Notes: generated from the sequence alone by a model not told the origin. A stretch of DNA of 64,000 nt from Lactobacillus sp. (GCA_022483245.1 JAKVNR010000001.1:620001-684000); one strand, 5' to 3'; positions 32,563-42,425 are shown, numbered from the stretch's first letter. Program-made: numbers and translations.

Positions 32563-33303
32563 CTAAAAATCCATGCTGGCTAAAAAGTCCTTTGCCCGCT
32601 GCGTTTGCGGGTTGGTAAAGAAGTCCTTGCCAGCCGTTTGTTCCAAAATCGTTCCTTCATCCAAGAACAGGACCTGGTCGGCGATCTGCCGGGCAAAATT
32701 CATTTCGTGCGTGACGATGATCATCGTCATATGGTCTTGTTCTGATAATTCCTTAATTAAATCCAGCACGCTGCGGACCATTTCTGGGTCAAGCGAAGCC
32801 GTCACTTCGTCAAACAGCATTAAATCTGGATGCATTGCTAGCGCCCGCGCAATCGCGATCCGCTGCTTCTGTCCGCCCGATAATTCCCGCGGGTAGGCAT
32901 CAGCGTAGTCAGCCAGCTGCACGCGCTTGAGCAATTTCCGTGCTTCGGCTTCAGCTTCCTGCTTGCTGCGTTTTTGCACCTTAATCGGCGCCAGCGTGAT
33001 GTTTTGCAGGACCGTCATGTTCGGGAATAAATCATATGATTGAAACACCATCCCGATTTTTTGCCGGAGCTGCTGCCAATTGGCTGCGCTAGGTTTGATC
33101 GTTTGTCCTTCAAAAACCAGCTCGCCAGTCTGGAAGTCTTCTAAGCCGTTCAAACACCGCAAGAGCGTGCTTTTCCCAATCCCTGACGGACCAAGCATGG
33201 TCATGACTTCACCCTTGTTCAGCGAAAAGTTGATGTCATGCAAGACTTGCTGGTCGCCGTAGGATTTGCTTAAATTTTTAACCTCTAAAATACGCTCAGC
33301 CAT
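32563..33303 (-). CDS. glnQ: Amino-acid ABC transporter ATP-binding protein
   Basis: GPSGIGKST, LSGGQKQRIAIARAL. Confidence 0.92.
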   Translation of the reverse strand: MAERILEVKNLSKSYGDQQVLHDINFSLNKGEVMTMLGPSGIGKSTLLRCLNGLEDFQTGELVFEGQTIKPSAANWQQLRQKIGMVFQSYDLFPNMTVLQNITLAPIKVQKRSKQEAEAEARKLLKRVQLADYADAYPRELSGGQKQRIAIARALAMHPDLMLFDEVTASLDPEMVRSVLDLIKELSEQDHMTMIIVTHEMNFARQIADQVLFLDEGTILEQTAGKDFFTNPQTQRAKDFLASMDF

Positions 33304-33315
33304 AGAAAACCTCCT

Positions 33316-33993
33316 TTAATCTTGTTTCCGGCGCGCTACCTTTTTTGACCACAAAGACAGCGGGTAATCGACGATGAAATACAGTAAAAAGATCAGGCCA
33401 TAAATCCAGAAAACCGCGGTTGGGTGGGACTGGTTGTTGGCTTCGATGATCTGCTGGCCGACATTGATTAGGTCCATGACCGAAATCATCATCAATAGCG
33501 AGGTGGTTTTAATTACCCGAGTCGCTAAATTGATCGTAGCTGGCAGTTCTAATTGGAAAGCCTGCGGAAGCAGCACATAGATAAACAGCTGCCACTTAGA
33601 TAGGCCTAAAGCTAGGCCAGATTCTTGCTGGACTTTTGGCACCGAGATCAAGGCCCCGCGGACAATATCTGAAAATTCAGCTGAGACCCACAAAGCAAAG
33701 GCGATTGTCGCCATGACTGATCCCGGCCAGTTCAGGCCAAATTGACGCGGCAAGATGTAATAGAACAAAAACAACAAGACAACAGTCGGCACGATCCGGA
33801 AGAATTCCAAATAAATCCGGAAAATGGCTCTAACTAGCTTATTTTTGCTCGTCCGTGCAAGGCCTATCAAGGCCCCCAGCAAGAGGCCGAATAATAAAGC
33901 CAAAGCCGCAATCCACACGCTTGTCCAGAGCCCGCCTAATAAACGGACGAAGTTGCGTCCTTGGAATAAAACGCTAATTCCCGAATGTTCCAT
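33316..33993 (-). CDS. Amino-acid ABC transporter permease
   Basis: HisM-like permease, operon context. Confidence 0.9.
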   Translation of the reverse strand: MEHSGISVLFQGRNFVRLLGGLWTSVWIAALALLFGLLLGALIGLARTSKNKLVRAIFRIYLEFFRIVPTVVLLFLFYYILPRQFGLNWPGSVMATIAFALWVSAEFSDIVRGALISVPKVQQESGLALGLSKWQLFIYVLLPQAFQLELPATINLATRVIKTTSLLMMISVMDLINVGQQIIEANNQSHPTAVFWIYGLIFLLYFIVDYPLSLWSKKVARRKQD

Positions 33994-34654
33994 AACGCAC
34001 CCTCTTTTCTAGCCAAGTTAACAAAAGCGACAGCGGAATCAAGATAATCGCATACGCAATCACCAAGACAAATAAGTATTCATTGGACCGGTAATACAGG
34101 CCGATTAAATCTAGCGCCGTATTGGTCAATTCCGGAATTGCAATTACTGAAAAAATTGATGTTTCCTTAATTAAAAAGATAATATTCGCAGCTAGCGACG
34201 GCACAGACAGGGAAAAGCCCTGCGGAAAGACGATATACCGGGCCAGTTGCCAGTTGGACATCCCTAGCGCTTTGCCAGAATCAATTTGGGTCTGGCTTAC
34301 GCCGTCAAAGCCGCCAGTAAAACCTTCAGCCATGTACGCCCCGCCTAAAAAGACCAAACCAATGATCCCGCAGGTGACCGCGCTCATTTTTAAACCCATG
34401 ACCGGAAAAGCGTAGTACAGAGAGAACAATTGAATCAGCAGCGGCGTGTTGCGAAACAGCTCAACATAAACTGACACTAATTGTTTAGCGACGGGAACTT
34501 TAAAGTACTGCAGCAAGCTGCAACACAGGCCCACCACCATCGCTCCAACGATTCCGACAAAGGACAGCCACAGGGTCTCTTGGAACCCCTTGGCAAACTG
34601 CGGCAAGCTTTGTTGAATGATTTGCCAATCCATGTTCTTCCTCCTCTCTATCAA
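33974..34654 (-). CDS. Amino-acid ABC transporter permease
   Basis: HisM-like permease, operon context. Confidence 0.9.
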   Translation of the reverse strand: MIERRKNMDWQIIQQSLPQFAKGFQETLWLSFVGIVGAMVVGLCCSLLQYFKVPVAKQLVSVYVELFRNTPLLIQLFSLYYAFPVMGLKMSAVTCGIIGLVFLGGAYMAEGFTGGFDGVSQTQIDSGKALGMSNWQLARYIVFPQGFSLSVPSLAANIIFLIKETSIFSVIAIPELTNTALDLIGLYYRSNEYLFVLVIAYAIILIPLSLLLTWLEKRVRYGTFGN

Positions 34655-34759
34655 GAAAAGTTCTTATCATATCATAAACTTTTCAAACATCACTTACAAA
34701 TAATAAGTACATTTTTTTGCATACTTTTTTCTGATAGTAATTTAAGCCATTTATGCATA

Positions 34760-34793
34760 TAAAAAGCAGCCCTAAAGGCTGCTCATCTCTTTC
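34760..34793. terminator. Terminator
   Basis: aaaaagcagccctaaaggctgct. Confidence 0.5.
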
Positions 34794-34801
34794 AGTTATT
34801 C

Positions 34802-35341
34802 TTAATAAACCGACCCGCGGTAGAAACGCTTGCGGACTTGGTTGAAGTCATAATCAGCCAGTTCGCTCATCTTGATAAAGTCGTCAGCTACGCCCCATGC
34901 CATCAGGTTAATTGCATCGCCAAATTCATCATCTGGCATCGCTAAGACAATCGGCTTGCCGAGCTGGCGGGCGTAGCCTAGCTCCATGCCCAAGCCTACA
35001 TCTTCTTCGCTAGGAAGATACACACCGAACATCACAGTTGAGATTTTGACACCGAGCAGGTCATCATCGTAAGTGCCTTGGGCCCACTCAATATCATCAG
35101 TCGCGTTATCAGAATGGATTTCGCCGCCGAATTGATTTTCGACCGGGACAAAGGAATTGGCAAAATCGACCGTTGTATTAGCGGCTAACGCCTTCATCGC
35201 ATCATTATAGGCTTTAATTTGCTTGTTGCTGAACCAGCCGGCGCCAAAATACAGGGTTTGGTTGCGGCGGTTAGGATCAAGCTGGTTGTCGACATCGGTT
35301 GAATGAAGTATGTCCATGAACATTGAGACTCTCCTTTGCAA
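34802..35341 (-). CDS. Nucleoside 2-deoxyribosyltransferase
   Basis: YFGAGWFSNKQIKAYNDAM...GVYLPSEEDVGLGMELGYARQLGKPI. Confidence 0.92.
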   Translation of the reverse strand: MQRRVSMFMDILHSTDVDNQLDPNRRNQTLYFGAGWFSNKQIKAYNDAMKALAANTTVDFANSFVPVENQFGGEIHSDNATDDIEWAQGTYDDDLLGVKISTVMFGVYLPSEEDVGLGMELGYARQLGKPIVLAMPDDEFGDAINLMAWGVADDFIKMSELADYDFNQVRKRFYRGSVY

Positions 35342-35515
35342 AAACTGTTGTCTTTAGCTTAGGAGGTCAGCTGGGCATGATCAAGTTAAGACGGTCTATT
35401 TTTCGATAGAAAGCTTTACTGGCTGCGGGCAGCAAATTAGAGACCGGGCACTGCTCTTTTGATACAATTAAGAGCGGCAACTGACAAACGCCTCCCTTGA
35501 AAGGAGGTGAACTCA

Positions 35516-35611
35516 ATGCACGACTTGTTTAAATACGTCATTGCCCCAACAATCGTTGGAATAGCAGTGTCGCTATTTGAATGGTGGCTAGGCCATTTTG
35601 GTAATGATTAA
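35516..35611 (+). CDS. TA1: Fst-like type I toxin, MHDLFKYVIAPTIVGIAVSLFEWWLGHFGND
   Basis: SD aaggaggtg, ATG, hydrophobic IAPxxVG core typical of the Fst family, extended -10 TGATACAAT at 35460-35468, terminator 35663-35696. Confidence 0.88.
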   Translation: MHDLFKYVIAPTIVGIAVSLFEWWLGHFGND

Positions 35612-35659
35612 GTAAGGTTGCCACCTAACCCGCCCGCTTGTTGATCGTAACAAGTGAAA

Positions 35660-35736
35660 AATAAAAGCACTATCTCTGGAACAGATAGTGCTTTTTGCGT
35701 TACTCAATGCATATGAATTGTTTAAATACGTTGCAT
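35660..35736 (-). ncRNA. TA1 antitoxin antisense RNA (converging, shares terminator)
   Basis: Minus-strand extended -10 TGATATACT (35741-35746); DR ACTCAATGCATATGAATTGTTTAAATACG matches toxin start region; terminator 35663-35696. Confidence 0.75.
35663..35696. terminator. TA1 shared bidirectional terminator
   Basis: AAAAGCACTATCTCTGGAACAGATAGTGCTTTTT. Confidence 0.85.
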
Positions 35737-35802
35737 ATTCAGTATATCATAAAGAATAAAATATAATCTATAAGTATGCTTTATAGTTTAAGGATATCAA
35801 AC

Positions 35803-35885
35803 AAAAGCACTACCTCTCGTACAGATAGTGCTTTTTGCGTTGTTTGATGCATAGACCTGATTCAATGCGTCGCATACTTAGTATA
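35803..35885 (-). ncRNA. S1: solo antitoxin unit without adjacent toxin ORF
   Basis: Terminator 35803-35836, DR and -10 (35880-35885); 35821-35937 is identical to 36243-36359. Confidence 0.7.
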
Positions 35886-35937
35886 TCATGAATTGGCTTT
35901 TAAACAATCAAATTAGAGGGGGATCTATTTTGATAAA
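35821..35937. repeat. 117-bp repeat copy 1 (second copy at 36243-36359)
   Basis: Letter-by-letter identical, constant 422-bp offset. Confidence 0.95.
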
Positions 35938-36077
35938 TGTAATACATCTACATTGACTAGATATATTAGTGGTTATATTTATATGCAAATCTCAGCCGAA
36001 CGAGCCCTATACTTATAATTTTGATACAATTAAGAGCGGCAACTGACAAACACCTCCCCTGAAAGGAGGTGAGTTTG

Positions 36078-36176
36078 TTGCACGACCTGATTCATTACGT
36101 CATTGCCCCGATTATTGTCGGTATAGCAGTGTCGCTATTTGAATGGTGGTTAGGCCATTATGGCAATGACAAGTAA
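36078..36176 (+). CDS. TA2: Fst-like type I toxin, (TTG)HDLIHYVIAPIIVGIAVSLFEWWLGHYGNDK
   Basis: SD gaaaggaggtg, TTG start, extended -10 TGATACAAT (36025-36030), same architecture as TA1. Confidence 0.85.
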   Translation: MHDLIHYVIAPIIVGIAVSLFEWWLGHYGNDK

Positions 36177-36221
36177 AGGTTGCCACTTAACCCGCCCGCT
36201 TGTTGATCGTAACAAGTGAAA

Positions 36222-36297
36222 AATAAAAGCACTATCTCTGATACAGATAGTGCTTTTTGCGTTGTTTGATGCATAGACCTGATTCAATGCGTCGCAT
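36222..36297 (-). ncRNA. TA2 antitoxin antisense RNA
   Basis: Minus -35 TTGTTT / extended -10 TGATATACT (36302-36307); DR GATGCATAGACCTGATTCAATGCGTC matches toxin TTGCACGACCTGATTCATTACGTC; terminator 36225-36258. Confidence 0.75.
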
Positions 36298-36363
36298 ACT
36301 TAGTATATCATGAATTGGCTTTTAAACAATCAAATTAGAGGGGGATCTATTTTGATAAAACGC

Positions 36364-38695
36364 TTATTCATGCTTGCGGCGGTTTGTGCCAGCTAAACCA
36401 AGCAGGGCTGACAAACCAGCTGCTAACCAGCCAAAGATAGCGAGGTTATTTCCACCGTTGGTTTGCGGTAACGATTGCTGGCTTTGTGCCTTAACAGTTG
36501 TACCTTGGTGGCCTGGAACTGTTGAAATACCAGTTGGTTGAACAGGATTAGTTTGATCAGTTGAGCCATTATCTTTTGACCCGCCTTGATCGGTCTGATT
36601 ATCACCATCATCAGCCTTGTTCTTGCTGTAAGTAATGGTAATTGTGACGTCTTGCGTATCGTAAGTAACAGTCTGTGCTGCTACTTGGGTAATGCTTGGA
36701 GTGTAGCCGTCGATTGTTGGAGCATCGAATTCAGGCCATTCGCCAGTTGACCAATCGCCCCAAGTTGTTTCGCCTGTAGAAAGGTCCTTAGTCCCAGTTC
36801 TGGTCAAGGTAACTGTTTGTTTGGTAGTGGAAGTTTCACCGGTAATCGGGTCAACCACGTTGATCGTCCGGGTGATAGTTTTTGAATCAGAAACTGGTTC
36901 AGTAGTTGGGGTATCTGGTTCTTGCGGTGTATCCTTTACAGCTTTGATCGAAATCTTCCCGCCTTCTACAGCAGGTAACTGACTTAAAGGCGGAATGAAT
37001 CCAGCACCAGCATAGCCAATCACCGGATTATCTATTTGATAGTCTTCAGTACCTGTGTAAGTATTTAATTTAACATCGTTCAACAAGTAATTTTCATAAT
37101 CTTCTTGTGAACATGGTGCTAAATAGTACTCGTCCTGTTTATACGCAATCGTCTTAAACTTCATGGTCATCCCAGAACCACTGTAAAATGGACTACCATT
37201 CATCCCACTCGCTGAACCATCATTTCCTCCATCTGCGTAGACTACTATTCCAGCACCTTCATAAGTACTATTAGCTAAATCAATCACGTGGTTCACATGC
37301 AAGCCATTACTGGTAGTAGTTTCCAAGTGGTAGCCCTCAGGAAGAGTGAACGATTTTGACCCAAACATTAAGTCCAAATATTGATAAGTACCAAAAGCTA
37401 TCCCTGCTTCTTGATGCTGAGGTGCTAAATAGCCAAATGTATCTGAACTATGGCTGACATCGCTAGGCAGCAAAGACGAAGCAGTATCACTAGTTAAAGC
37501 GTTGCCCCAAACATCAGTGCCCTGGAGTTTTCCTTCGTCAATCAGTTTTTGAATTTGGTTGACCCATTCTTGGTAGGTATTGCCATACATACTAAAGGTG
37601 TTATCAACATCAACGCCATCTGCGCTAATTGAACCATCTTGATTCATCCAAGCAAACATGTATGGAACACCTTGATATTCTTCTTTAAAAATAACATCGC
37701 TAGTTACTTGGTCTTTAATCGCTGTCCCAAAAATCAAGCCATATTGCTGATCAACAAGTGTGGTTTCAGTCCCATCTGGTGCTTGAGCAACAACTTCATA
37801 ATGCTTCCAGGAAGATATTCTAGAATCCTTTAAGTAATCTTGTGTAACATCTTTTTGACCATGAACTAAGCTAACTTTAAACGTATCATTAGCCCAATCA
37901 TCAGTTACAGAAGTATACAGATCTTGCGTCGTCCCATCAGGTTTAACTAAACTCAGCGAACCATTATAACTACTAAAAGTCTGACTGGCAGTTCTGGTTG
38001 AATTGGTTTCATAATCCGTGCTGTAACGCCAACCGTGTTTATATAAGTCATCAGGAATATCAAAATTGCGAGCATTTTCTTCGTTAGATAGTAAGAAGAA
38101 ATTGCCTTTTGCCGCATCAACTGAGCTAGTATCTAATACATTTCCTTCTGAATCAACGAAGTTAATCGGAATATTTACTTTATTAGTATCACTGGCACCT
38201 GCAGCTTTTACTTTAACTTGCTTGTCCTTAGTAGCAACAGCTTTAGAATCACTTAATTCTTTAGTTGCTTTAGCTTTAGTTTGCTCATCTGACTTACTTT
38301 CTTCATCACCAGTAGTATCTTTTTGCACCCCCCCCATTTTCAATTTTCAGTGTAGTTTCAGTATCAGTTGCAGCAGCCTGAGTCTGCTCAGCGTGAGCAG
38401 CTTTTTGTTTTTTAGTGGTAGCATCTGCTGCAACGGTTTCAGTCTCAGCACTAGCTTTGTTCTCTGCAGTAGTCGCTTTACTTGATGGGTCAACAGTTTC
38501 TTTTTTACTTGAAACTGCTGTTTGAGTAACATTTGTCGTAGTGTCTGTTGTCTCAGCCTTAACTTGCCCTGGTCCCGCAACCAAAAAGGTCGTTGCCAGC
38601 GCAACCGATGCTAAACCAACTGACAATTTGCGTAATCCAAAATGTTGAATACCCTCGCTTGTATAAAGCTTAGGTTTATGAAATTTGCTAAACAT
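36364..38695 (-). pseudogene. Adhesin A: YSIRK-like/MucBP protein with LPQTN sorting motif, out of frame at a G8 tract (ORFs 38306-38695 and 36364-38343)
   Basis: FGLRKLSVGLASVALATTFLV signal; C-term LPQTNGGNNLAIFGWLAAGLSALLGLAGTNRRKHE; C8 on + at 38328-38335; G7 would give ENGGVQKDTTGDEES in frame. Confidence 0.88.
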
Positions 38696-38738
38696 GATAG
38701 ATCCCCCCCTAAGATGTTATTCATCCTTTAACTGTAAG

Positions 38739-38757
38739 ATAACATATCAGGTGTTAT
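38739..38757. promoter_or_regulatory. Dyad in the promoter spacer of adhesin A
   Basis: ATAACA-N7-TGTTAT between TTGATA (-35) and TATCTT (-10) on the minus strand. Confidence 0.5.
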
Positions 38758-38886
38758 TTATCAAGGAACAAAGCCGCAGCAAAGCGCTTTTATACATGAC
38801 CCGTGCCATTTGATTTTATAGGGATTTAAAAACATTATAGCTTTATTTCAGCTTAAGCATTTGCCATTTATTAAAGTAATTTTATA

Positions 38887-38990
38887 GCAATGACAAGTAA
38901 ACAATAAAAGCACTATCTATAGGACAGATAGTGCTTTTTGCGTTGTTTGATGCATAGACATAATTATGCGTCGTAGGCGTAATATATCAT
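38887..38990 (-). ncRNA. S2: decayed solo antitoxin/terminator unit with toxin 3' remnant (agcaatgacaagtaa)
   Basis: Terminator 38906-38939 AAAAGCACTATCTATAGGACAGATAGTGCTTTTT; -10 TATATT at 38981-38986. Confidence 0.6.
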
Positions 38991-39031
38991 GAATTGGCTT
39001 TTAAACAATCAAATTAGAGGGGGGGAAATGT

Positions 39032-41451
39032 TTATTCATGCTTGCGGCGGCTAGTGCCAGCTAAAGCAAACAGCGCTGACAAACTAGCTACTAGCCAACC
39101 CAAGATAGCGAAGTTATTTTCACCGTTGGTTTGCGGTAAAGATTGTGCAATTTGCTTGTTAGTAGTTTTGGCCTGACTAGCACCAGCAGCTTTGGCAGCT
39201 TGACCAATATTACCAGCTGACTTGCCATGATGGACGTTGGAAGAACTGCCACCATTCGAGCCGTTGTGACCCGGCTTTTGACCGCCTTGGTCGTCTGTAT
39301 TGCTGCTATTCTTAGTGTAGGTAATGGTAATCGTTACGTCATGAGTATCTGAAGTTACAACTTGATCTGGTACAACAGCTTGACTTGGAGTATAGCCTTT
39401 AAATTCAGGTGCATCGAATTCAGGCCATCCGCCAGTTGACCAATCGCCCCAGGTTGTTTCGCCCGTCGAAAGGTCCTTAGTGCCAGATCTAGTCAAGGTA
39501 ACAGTTTGCTTAGTAGTGGAAACTTCGCCGGTGATTGGATCGACGACGTTAATATTCCGAGTGATGGTTCTTGAATCGGAAACTGGTTCGGTTGTTGGGG
39601 TTGGTGGAACGTCAGTGTCATCTTTAACGTATTTGATGACGATCGTTTGCGAGGCAGGTAGCTTGCTTAGGTCCGGTACGTAGCCATCGCCTTTGTACCC
39701 AGTTAAGACACCAATGCTTGTCGTAAAACTTTGAAGTCCAGCAAGATTTAATAAATAGTTTTCATAATCTTTCTCTGACAATGGGGCCAAATAATAGCCA
39801 CCGTTTGTACCATCATCTTTCTCATAAGATATACGATTAAATTTTAACGTTAAGGATGTAGAGGAACCAGATTGAAATGGTAAGCCTGTATTATTGTTTG
39901 CGGATACTACTATGCCCGTCCCCTCATAACTACTATTTTTTAAATTAATGGTACGATTGACAAATAATCCATTTCCATTAGAAATTTCTGCATGATAGCC
40001 AGCCACTTTAGGAATGGAGAAGGAAGTTGATCCCAGCATTAATTCATTGCAATTACCATTAATAAGAAAACCAGCTTCATGCTTATTACCTTCTGCTAAA
40101 TAATTACCCGATGAATATGTGCCAGAAATCATTTCATCAGCAATTGTTTCGGCTTCTGAGGCCTGTAACGGATCTGAACTCCAGCGACTCGTCCCTTGCA
40201 ATTTTCCATCGCTGACTAATGATTTAATTTGTTGGCCCCAGTTTTGATAACTATTGCCATACATAGAAAAGATATTAGGGATATTCTGAAGATCCACATA
40301 TTTGTGGGTTGTTTCATCGTAGACCTTTAAGCCAAATTGATTTTCCTGTGGATTATCTTGTTCATTAGGATCATAGCCTTTTTGCTTGGTAACCTTGGTA
40401 TCAGGGTTGTTATCAACTAAATCTTCAACTACATTGCCATAGATAATAACAAAATGTTGTTCCTTTAATATTTTATTGCTTCCATTGGGTAATTCAGCGA
40501 TAACTTTGTAATCACGCTTAGCTGCAATCTCCGGGTCGCTATAGTACTGGTCAGTAATATTTTTCTTACCGTGAACTAATTGAACTTTAAAATGATAATT
40601 GTCCCAAGCATCTGAAACAGGTTCGCTACTATAACTGACGTTCGTACCGTCTTCTTTCACCAAACTGACAGATTGCTGATTATTTTTTATTTCTTGACTA
40701 GCTGTATGATACGAAGTTGTCCAATAATCGGTACTATAACGCCAGCCTTCGTCATACAGAGTTTGCGGAATATTAAATTTTGCAGCATATTTTGAATCTG
40801 TTGGATCGAAATTTTCGTTCTTGGTTGCATCTACAGAATTACTATCATCGAGAACATTGTTATCCGAATCCATAAATTGAATTTTAACGTTAACAGTATC
40901 TTGGCTACTTGCTGATAATGCCTTTAAGACCCGTTTTTTGATAAAGCAACAGCCTTCGATCCAGCTAATTGTTCTTTCGAATTAATCTTTTTTTCATTAG
41001 AAGATGATAGGGTATTGACTTTCTCAGCGTCTTTAGAATCACTAGATAGCGCTTTTCTAGAACTATCAAAAATTAAGTCTTTTTGGTTATTTGCTGCAAG
41101 AGTCGTTAATTCGGTCGAACCTTCTTTTTTTAGACCATCATCCTGTTTATTAGAATCATTTGCGGCTCCCCGATTTTCATTAGAAAGAACGGTTGACTTT
41201 TTAGCGATAGAATTTTCTTGATTTGTTTCTGATCCAGAAGCATCTCCAGTTTGTTCATTAGGTACAGCCATTTGACTAACACCAGTTTCTGCAGAAGAAG
41301 CTGTAGTCTCAGCCTTAACTTGCCCTGGTCCTGCTACCAAAAAAGTCGTTGCCAGTGCAACAGACGCTAAACCAACTGACAATTTGCGTAGTCCAAAATG
41401 TTGTACACCCTCGCTTGTCTTGAGCTTAAGTTGAGTATTTTTAGCAAACAT
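39032..41451 (-). pseudogene. Adhesin B: paralogue of adhesin A, LPQTN sorting motif, frame broken at an A6 tract (ORFs 40924-41451 and 39032-40873)
   Basis: FGLRKLSVGLASVALATTFLVAGPGQVKAETT; TCAAAAAACGGGTCTTAA: A7 would read SKKRVLKALSASSQDTVNVKIQFMDSDN in frame. Confidence 0.85.
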
Positions 41452-41497
41452 CGTAAATTCCCCCCTAAGATGTTATTCATCTCTTCAGCTTTAAAAT

Positions 41498-41515
41498 AAC
41501 ACATCATGTGCTGTT
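41498..41515. promoter_or_regulatory. Dyad in the promoter spacer of adhesin B
   Basis: AACACATCATGTGCTGTT between -35 and -10 of the minus promoter. Confidence 0.4.
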
Positions 41516-41645
41516 TGACCAAAATTACTATAAAGTACTTTACATGCCGCTTTCATTTGTTCCTATAATTGATTAAAGAAACGTATAAGGTAATTTTGCC
41601 CTTGCTTTTTTGCAAACAATTCAACAAAACCAACAACGATGAGCA

Positions 41646-41741
41646 GCAATGACAAGTAAAAGCTGCCACTTAACATGCACGTATGTTAATCGCAACTAGT
41701 AAAAAATAAAAGCACTATCTCTAGAACGGATAGTGCTTTTT
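41646..41741. repeat. R3: decayed TA remnant (toxin 3' end plus terminator)
   Basis: agcaatgacaagtaa ... AAAAGCACTATCTCTAGAACGGATAGTGCTTTTT. Confidence 0.65.
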
Positions 41742-41810
41742 GCTTTATTTATACTTTAGAAACGTTAGTAGATTTCAGCAGAACTTGCTGAGCAACTACT
41801 AATACAATAA

Positions 41811-41899
41811 AGGAGAGTACAGGATTTGAACCTGCGCGCCAAGTACAACTTGGTTCGCCGGATTTCGAGTCCGGTGCATTACCACTCTGCCAACTCTCC
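41811..41899 (-). tRNA. tRNA-Ser (anticodon CGA)
   Basis: Minus: GGAGAGTTGGCAGAGTGGTAATGCACCGGACTCGAAATCCGGCG...GGTTCAAATCCTGTACTCTCC; long variable arm; loop CTCGAAA. Confidence 0.93.
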
Positions 41900-42039
41900 G
41901 TAGCAATAATGATTATACACGTTTTCACAGTTAGCGCAAATTCTGATTACCTATTTTAAATAATCGTACTTTTATTTCTTTTTGACAAAAACGCCCCAGA
42001 GAAATTAATATCCGAGGCTTTTTTGTGTTGCTCTATATA

Positions 42040-42118
42040 TTTTCAACTCATCGCACCGATTTTCGTCGGTATAGCACTAAAACTATTTGATTGGTAGCAC
42101 GACAGTCACGCAATAATA
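42040..42118 (+). pseudogene. Decayed Fst-like toxin with in-frame TAG (FQLIAPIFVGIALKLFDW*HDSH)
   Basis: Matches the IAPxxVG core; TGG to TAG relative to paralogues; no SD. Confidence 0.65.
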
Positions 42119-42329
42119 AGTAACAGTTGCCATTTACCCGCACGCTTATCATTGCAAGTTAAGTATACCATGTTTATTTGATTCGATTACCATTCTTAGC
42201 TAAGTATAGTCTAAGAGGTTTTCCAATTTTGACTGTAAATTGCTAGGCTAATAACCTATTGCATCCTATATTTTGATACAATTATTATCGGCATCTGGCA
42301 TACGCCTCCCCGAAAGGAGGTGAACTCGC

Positions 42330-42425
42330 TTGGACTTTTTTCAACATATCGTGGCTCCGATCATTGTCGGTTTAGTCATGCGGCTAATTGATTACTTACT
42401 CAATAATCATGGTCACGATAAGTAA
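42330..42425 (+). CDS. TA3: Fst-like type I toxin, (TTG)DFFQHIVAPIIVGLVMRLIDYLLNNHGHDK
   Basis: SD gaaaggaggtg, extended -10 TGATACAAT (42277-42282), terminator 42474-42507. Confidence 0.85.
   Translation: MDFFQHIVAPIIVGLVMRLIDYLLNNHGHDK

Noticed and set aside
34122-34415. 97-aa plus ORF over the ABC permease gene
   Set aside because: Antisense shadow ORF of a conserved permease.
42040-42118. Considered as a functional toxin with amber readthrough
   Set aside because: No SD, no recognisable -10, and further divergence after the TAG; treated as decayed.
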